Shown: positions 57,553 through 64,000 of the stretch, piece by piece
Position numbering within the stretch: the first letter of the stretch is position 1
Layout: each line of letters starts with the position of its first letter
From: Welwitschia mirabilis
Lineage: Eukaryota; Gnetophyta; Gnetopsida; Welwitschiales
Direction: 5' to 3'
Length of the DNA stretch: 64,000 nt
Assembly: GCA_051453625.1 (NCBI GenBank)
Contig: JBOZIK010000001.1
Span: 145,440,221-145,504,220, forward strand
Notes under the pieces: model-generated
The model's database searches: none
The model's input: the letters and a program-made list of their open reading frames with translations, nothing else
Told to the model about the DNA's origin: nothing
Program-made: the position numbers and the translations under genes

Positions 57553-59869
57553 TTTCTTTATACAATTAATCAGCTAAGATTGTTGAATTATCCAAAAAAA
57601 TTTGGTCGAATTTTGAGTTTGCTTAGGCTCTAAATTTATAAAAATATCTTTGAATTTATAGGTCTTATTATTTCATCTAAATGTAATGGATTAAACTCAT
57701 TTTACTTAAGGTTAGAGATGGCACTTTTTAAAAACTAAGATGATAGGTTTCTAAATCACTGTGATGTTTGATTACTATTCTTATATGCTTGCCTAGATGT
57801 TTTATATGAGATTATTATCTTCATATAATTTTAAAATGCTTTAAATCTACCAATAAATTAAGATAGAAAAAGAAATTTAAAACTTTTAAGTAATTGAATA
57901 ATTCTTCAAATAAATAAACTACTTTGAAATTAAAATGTTTTACTTATAAAAGTTTCTAGGAAATAACTTCTCTTAAATAGGAATAAATAGAAGAGCTATG
58001 ATACTTACTTAAACTTGCTATTCAATGAAGAGCTTCTATCTAATATTACCTTGTATTTCATGTGGTTAATTTACATGCATCTTGTGATGTGTAAACTAGA
58101 AACTCAAAAGAGATCTAATAATATCCATAGTACAATTTATAGCTATAAAAAATACAAAGAATAAAAACTAAACAATGGTAGGACTTGAAAATTTTAATAA
58201 CTGTAAATGGTAATGCACTTTGGAATAGGAAAATAGAAAAATGGGAAACACGAATTAAAATGTAGAAACTAAAAATTCAAGAAAATAGGATTTATATGTT
58301 TTCTTTTCTATTCTCTTGCTAGTCATTTGGACTACAATAGATCTATCATAATGTAATGGAATATTAGAATAATATTATAGAGGATGATAGAATTTAAATA
58401 AATAAAATTCAAAATTTCAAAGGAAACTAAATATTTAAACTTATCACATAATAATAAATAATATTCAGTATTATGATAGACAAGCAATACTATAGAATTC
58501 AATCTGTTATGTAGTGATAAATATGTAAACAACTATGCAATAATCTATGATATATACTATTACATTGTGATACAAAATTAACTATGTTGTAATGGAATAT
58601 AATAAAAATAAATCAAAGAAAGATTCTAAATTTAGGTAATCTAAATTCAGGAAAATAAAATTATAAGAAGAAGAAACATAAACATGTAAAGGTAACAAAG
58701 TAAATTTCAAAAAGAAAAATATAGTAATGAAAAGTTAATCTAATAATTTAAAAAGAAAAAGTATATTTTAAGATCAATCTTAAAGAAAATAATGCTATGG
58801 AAAAGCAAAAATATGCATGAAAAGAAAAGGTTTATCTAAGATGTTTAAATTCCCACCTATTCCAAGATTATAGGTACTAATGCTTCTATGGTAATAATGT
58901 CAAAATGATAATGATAAAAGTAGTTAGTTATACTAACTACAATCTATCTTTTCATATCGTTGGAAGATTCAAATGTACACCTTAGATAATAAAAGATAGA
59001 ATTGAAAATTTCTCTCTTTTTCTAATTGCTCTATCAAACTATCAAATAATACTTAAATAATGTCATTATGAAAAAGGAAAAGCTGGAAATAAACTAATAA
59101 TAATTAATAGCTAAACCTACAAGAATAAAAATGAATAACTATTATTCTACTCTTAATATTTTTTCATCCTATTATTTGTACATTACCTATAACTATGGTT
59201 TAAATGAAGCTACAAATGGGTCTCTTAGGGACACATATTGCAAAATTAAAGAATCACTAGACTATTTGATAAGCTTATACTATTGATAAGTTTCTAATGA
59301 ATAGGGTTATAAATAAGATTAAAATGGAAACAAAAATGTAGCAATCGATTCCTACTATTACTAAAGTATAATTTGCAGCTATATGTAGTAAAGTAAAATT
59401 AAACTATTCAAATAATTTAATAAAATAAGTAAAAATATTAAAATGAAAATAACCTTACTTGAATGACTTGAATAGCATAACAATAAGAAAACCTAAAAGG
59501 AATTACTTATCATGGAATCAAATCAAGATTTCCTAAAAGACTAAAAACTAAATCTTCATTGCATTTAGAATGATGATTAGAAATAAAGTATACTACAACT
59601 ACTTGGCCTAAGACTATTTCCATCTAATTCCTTTTTCTTTCACAAACCAACTAACTTTTTCAATGCAAAAAAGGAGTATTTATAATGGCTTGCAAAGTAA
59701 TTTTAGGTAAGATGGAAAAGGATTCCATGTAGGAAAGATAGAAATTCAATTATAAATTAGTAATCCTTAACTTTACATTAATTTTAATATGATTTTTTGA
59801 TTTTTTGACATAATTTAATCCTATTACTGAAGTGGCATTGAGTGATAGTTGAGAAACAGGCCTTTTGAT
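57553..59869 (-). repeat. Probable Gypsy E 5' LTR
   Basis: No coding sequence. It lies upstream of gag and the candidate PBS and ends at the family A LTR. A good TATA-like sequence on the minus strand (ccattataaatact, 59,675-59,688) fits an LTR promoter. The second LTR needed to prove the boundaries is not in the window. Confidence 0.45.
59675..59688 (-). promoter_or_regulatory. TATA-like element in E LTR
   Basis: Minus-strand ATTATAAATA followed about 15 nt later by a T-rich tract; plausible LTR promoter core. Confidence 0.4.
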
Positions 59870-61258
59870 CTATAGGATCATTGAACTTGGAAGGAAGAGA
59901 TGAATGTGTTTAATCAAATAAAAATTTGTAATAGAAAATAACTAAAATGCATAATGAAGATCTTACCAATTTAACATGGTTTTCTAACTTGGGTATGTTC
60001 ACACTTAGAGGATGCCTTTTCTTCACATCTTTGAATATCTTTTACTTACAAAAATAGTGGTTTTAGAGAATCACCAACCTTACATATAAATGAGATGCTC
60101 CTTAAAAGGCAACATTCTCTTTCTCCCAAGGATTATAACAAATTAAGATATAATAGTACTCTCAAGAATTTAAAGGAGCACACCCATATAATGTTGCCTT
60201 ACACTTTGGAATTCCCAAGCCATGGATTATAAGAAAGAAGATACTTTATGGACTAGAATAAATATATTTAAAAATCTAATAGTCATATAATGAAGTACCA
60301 ATAGAAATGTAAAGAAAACACAACAAGCCTAGAATGATGACATATTGATGATAGCTTGAGTTCTTCTTGATGTAGTCACTCACACATATTTAATATTAGA
60401 GCTCTATAGTAGTGGAAATGATAAAGATTAAGAAATATCTTTAATAAATGAGTTTATTAATAAAAAACATAGATTTTTTCTAATTGAATACCATCAATTC
60501 ATTCCAGTAACACTTTTCTCTTTATACTTTTGCCTTTTATACCTATAAGGTCTTCTTAGCCTTTATCTTAAGGAGATAGCTATTTGAAATAGTTTAAACA
60601 TAGTCCAATGACTTTAAATGGCTAATATTTAATTTTTAATGGTTATTTTATTTTTTGTCAATTTTTTGTAATATATGTCTTCACTATGGTAGATGTCTCT
60701 CACAGGTAGACATCTTTAACCTAAAAGATGTCTTCAGTCAAACTATCTAGATTTCAGTAAGCTTCAAACTATTGTGTCTCTATCCTTTAGGCATCATGAA
60801 TTCATCATCTAAAATTTTATTGATTGTATAGAAATTGAAGAATTCATCTTGGCATAACTAACCTCTATCACATGTTTTAGTTTAGCACAGATGTCTCTAA
60901 TGTAATAGATATCTTTCATCAGTTGGTGTAGTATAGACATCTTCTATAGGATAGATGTCTTTCACCTATGTTAGATTCACTTTTATCCTAGATGTCTTCA
61001 TTAGATTATACATCTTTATAATAGATATCTTTAGAACTCTAGATGTCTTTATTTAACTTTGTTTATCCTTCATGAACTTTGAGCTAAAGCTTCTATGAAC
61101 TTTAATCTTTATAAGTGCACCTTGTTTGATTTCTTTAGCTTTAAGTCTTAGTTAGTTTAATCCTTATATATAATCTATATGCTCTCCAATATCTTCTCTA
61201 CACCTTAGACACATCATATTTAAGAAGTGCACTCATTAAAACTGGGATTTCACTAACA
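59870..61258 (-). mobile_element. Copia family A 3' LTR, copy 3
   Basis: Matches copies 1 and 2. Starts tataggatcattgaac on plus and ends with minus-strand TGTTAGTGAAATCCCAG at 61,258, adjacent to a PPT (complement of atcttctattttttaatg). Eight exact AGATGTCT/AGACATCT octamers lie between 60,691 and 61,048. Confidence 0.82.
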
Positions 61259-63150
61259 ATCTTCTATTTTTTAATGATATTTAAAAATTGATAGATGTCT
61301 TTAGTACAATCAATTTTAATTTTACTTAAGATAGCATTAATCCAAAATGATCATAATATATTACATGAGATATTTAAAAATAGGAAGAAGTGAAACCATT
61401 GGAAAAACATATTGATATTCATTTCAAGATAGTAAATAAAAAGTAGTGCTAATATATTGGTTTGGTAGATACATGAAAAAGAAATGTAGCAAAAGTTACA
61501 TTAAATATAAAATAAGAGTACAGAAACTGATAGAAAAATCTATCAAGATATGTATACTAAAACATGAAAGTGAGCATCAACTATGATGTTATCTACAAGA
61601 AGTCCAATCATCTATTTCACCTTCACATCATTCAAATTCATACAAGATGTCTAGTTTAATTTGCCATCTTATCCCCTTTTTAGATAGAATAAAAAGATCT
61701 AGTTACTAAAAGGTGAATCACTAATGTAATAAATGCCATCTACAACATCTTCACTATTATCATTACTCTCTTTAGTGATGGAAGTTTCAATTTATAGGAT
61801 AAGGATGATGTAGGTAGAGATGAATGTCATTTCCATAATGGCCACTATGATGTCTCATCATGATCTTAAAAGGCCTATCTCATCATATGGATATACATTT
61901 AAGGGGTGATGGATGTGCCAAAAGAATAATGATGGTAGTCTTAGTAAAAATAGATGTAGAAGATGGAGTGATGCCAAAAGGTGATGCATGAATGAAAAAT
62001 GTAAGTGGTGGTGATGGATAGAAAAGGCGAGGTGATGATGATACACAAGATGATGATGATGGTTATGTGAGATGGTGAATACAAAGTTTGCAATAAGGCT
62101 TATCAAAGATAAGGGGCTCATCATTTAAGCTCTTAGATTCCTCTTAATGCTCCTTCTAAGCCTGTGCTAAAGCCTGATTCTCCTCCTGAATGTGAGATTC
62201 CTCTTTTGCTAATTTTAAAGGATCTAAATACTCTATTTGAGTTATAGACTATAGTAGTAGTTGCTAGTAGTACTTTGCCTTAGAAAAATCCTCTAAATTA
62301 GACCATATAGGAGCTTTAAATTATTAATATCAAGTAAAGGATTTACAAAAATCAAAGTTAGAAAGAAAAAAAAATCCTCTTACTTGTGTTTGAAATATGC
62401 CAATGCAGTCATCTATTTTATGGATATTAGCATATAATTCATGGACTATTGGGTTTGGAATGTTCTATTCTAATTGAACTATCATATCCTAGCCAAGATG
62501 AAAGAAATATGCAAGTAACTGATTTTTTTTACACTTTTAAAAGCTAAGGATCCTCTCTATAATAACAGAGTTGCTAACCTAAGTCTTGAATTACTTTGCT
62601 ACTAATTCATGATAAAACTATGATTCATACTAAGGTATGTTTATTTCAAGAATAGGTTCTTTTCATTTTAGAGCAACATAGAAATTTTACCTCATCATTT
62701 TTGAGAGAAAACAACTAAAAAAGCTTAACTCTAATAGGAATATTAGAAAAAACAAAAAACAATGAGCACCGGTCATGAAAATAGCATATGATTAGCATGT
62801 TATGCAAACTTATCTTAATCCAAAGATGTTTATGATAAGAGATTTGAGAAAAGAAGGACTTTATAGCACTTTAATTGGAATACCTACTAAGTAGTTGACT
62901 AAAAATAAGGGTTGATGATTACTTTTCTACTTAAAAAGGGCTTGAAACCTTAGTTTTTGATGCATTGTTAATTTCTGGAGCATTACATTGAAGATGTTTA
63001 TCACATGAAAGATGTTTATAATACTAAAAATAGACATTTACATACTTCAAATATGTTTACTAATAAAATTATTTAATGGTTACGTAGTTGTAGCAAAGAC
63101 ATCTACCAAAACAAAATGTCTATTTCAAAAACAAAAATAAATCAAAGACA
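61259..63150 (-). pseudogene. Copia A 3' internal region with eroded ORF
   Basis: Contains two polypurine tracts (61,259-61,275 and, 410 bp on, complement of ttatccccttttta at 61,669-61,682). Above it is a minus-strand His-rich open frame (61,858-62,124; HNHHHHLVYHHH) produced by an imperfect GAT/GGT repeat at 61,995-62,085, and a coiled-coil-like piece KLAKEESHIQEENQALAQA (62,160-62,215). By position it may be the remains of an extra 3' ORF like those of C and D, but the domain signature is not visible. RNase H is not seen where it lies in copy 1. Confidence 0.35.
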
Positions 63151-63153
63151 TAT

Positions 63154-63365
63154 ATTGTAATACCTTGAAATTCAAAATATCAAAAAACCTCTACATGTTG
63201 ATGCTCTAATACCAAAATGTAATATCCAAATTTCTACAACTAAAAAATTTAAACTCTGCTCTGATATCAAAATGTAACATCCTAATTTTCAATAACCAAA
63301 AAATTCACATAATGATGCTTTAATACCATAATGTAATAACCTAAAATTTCACAACTAATAGATTT
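63154..63365 (-). repeat. Tandem array of LTR-end/primer-site junctions
   Basis: Three full units (63,202; 63,257; 63,316) and one partial unit (63,154), each about 55-59 bp. Each unit has tgctctgatacc-aaatgtaacatcc, that is on the minus strand an LTR end (GGATGTTACA) joined to an iMet primer site (TTTGGTATCAGAGCA). Units differ by substitutions and short indels. Confidence 0.75.
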
Positions 63366-64000
63366 AACTTTAAAAAATGCTTTTATTGATTATGTAAGTC
63401 AATAATTCTTAAATGAATCTAAAAGAATACAAAAATACATTCTTAAGTAACTTTCGAAAGTAAAAAAGATAATAACTCACCTAATGCTTAAATATAAGAG
63501 AAAATAAGTTATTCTTAATCTTTAGAATAATACAGGTATCATATTGACATCATGTCTTAAAAGCTGACCATAAGAGATAATAGATTACAAGTTATAAAGA
63601 TGAATAAATCATTCCATTTTAACAAGTTTTCATTCACAAGATCAAAAAATCAACATCTCCAAATGTCCTTCTTTGCAAGATAAATTAGCTTATTCTATGC
63701 TCTACTCAACTACCTATTAAATAAACAAAATGATGTAAGAACTGCAACCTTTATAGTTCCTAGTATAATCCATGGCAAGGCAAGCTAAGGTTGGAATTAT
63801 CACATATTAAAATAGGTAAGGCAAAAAGAAGAACTTCAAAAGACATGAAATGTTATAAGGATGATGATCTTATGGTCATAAAATGAGAATAATCAATTTA
63901 TAAAATTCCCATATATTTTTAGTTCCTTTTACTACCTCATTTAGTAACTTATGAGTCTTACATGATATTTTTGATATTCTCTTACTCTAATGCATCATTT
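63335..64000 (-). mobile_element. Partial LTR at window edge
   Basis: Begins after the last LTR/PBS junction (tgtaataacctaaaatttc on plus) and runs out of the window. Minus-oriented 5' LTR by the position of the primer site. Family not determined; the TGTAACA-type end resembles Tekay/Del or Sirevirus LTR ends. Confidence 0.4.

Noticed and set aside
61858-62124. His-rich 88-codon frame as a gene
   Set aside because: It arises from an imperfect GAT/GGT repeat read on the minus strand inside a transposon region.
1-64000. tRNA, rRNA or snRNA genes
   Set aside because: No cloverleaf-like A/B-box pairs or rRNA segments were seen; the tRNA-complementary pieces present are retroelement primer sites.

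Overview
This is nuclear DNA of a flowering plant: very AT-rich, with no intact host gene, and almost wholly built from decayed, nested retrotransposons. The evidence is Ty1/copia domains (CCHC knuckle, DSG protease, GAG_pre-integrase, integrase, RT with YVDD, RNase H), initiator-Met tRNA primer sites, a Gypsy element with a retrotransposon gag, an L1-type LINE, a plant-type PPR gene relic and the plant-only 'putative plant transposon protein' domain. The species cannot be named from the sequence. Nearly all reading frames are broken, mostly by G-to-A / C-to-T changes (Trp codons to stops, LTR ends TG to TA), as expected of long-methylated heterochromatin.

Layout. 1-5.9 kb: AT-rich DNA with nothing recognisable. 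5.9-7.5 kb: LINE relic (minus). 7.5-9.7 kb: copia family A, 3' LTR and the end of its pol (minus). 9.7-13.1 kb: unassigned repeat with a 205-bp direct repeat. 13.1-14.7 kb: internal fragment F of copia family B (plus). 15.6-16.5 kb: another copia gag-protease relic (plus). 16.5-18 kb: LTR of a Tekay/Del-like gypsy (minus) holding a 61-nt alternating purine-pyrimidine tract. 18-22.5 kb: low-copy island with a 4x74-bp minisatellite and a PPR gene relic (minus). 22.6-24.3 kb: Tekay-like LTR, primer site and polypurine tract collapsed together. 24.3-34.7 kb: second A LTR, split by a whole copia element B (25,590-34,183, perfect 5-bp TSD TAAAC). 34.7-59.87 kb: Gypsy element E (minus), split between protease and gag by copia element D (38,032-48,164), whose outer LTR edge is in turn hit by copia element C (48,165-55,559). 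59.87-63.2 kb: third A LTR and its flanking internal region. 63.2-64 kb: tandemly repeated LTR/primer-site junctions and a partial LTR.

How the parts relate. B and C belong to one LTR family. B (and fragment F) keep pol but have lost most of gag; C keeps gag with an intact zinc knuckle and protease but has lost integrase, RT and RNase H, and instead carries a plant-transposon-protein-like ORF before the 3' LTR. D carries a relative of that ORF in the same place. Doubled polypurine tracts and the 3'-proximal extra ORF point to the Sirevirus (SIRE/Maximus) branch of copia. Seven gaps of 84 N or more, plus one 8-N gap, are present; several have duplicated flanks and look like scaffolding artefacts.
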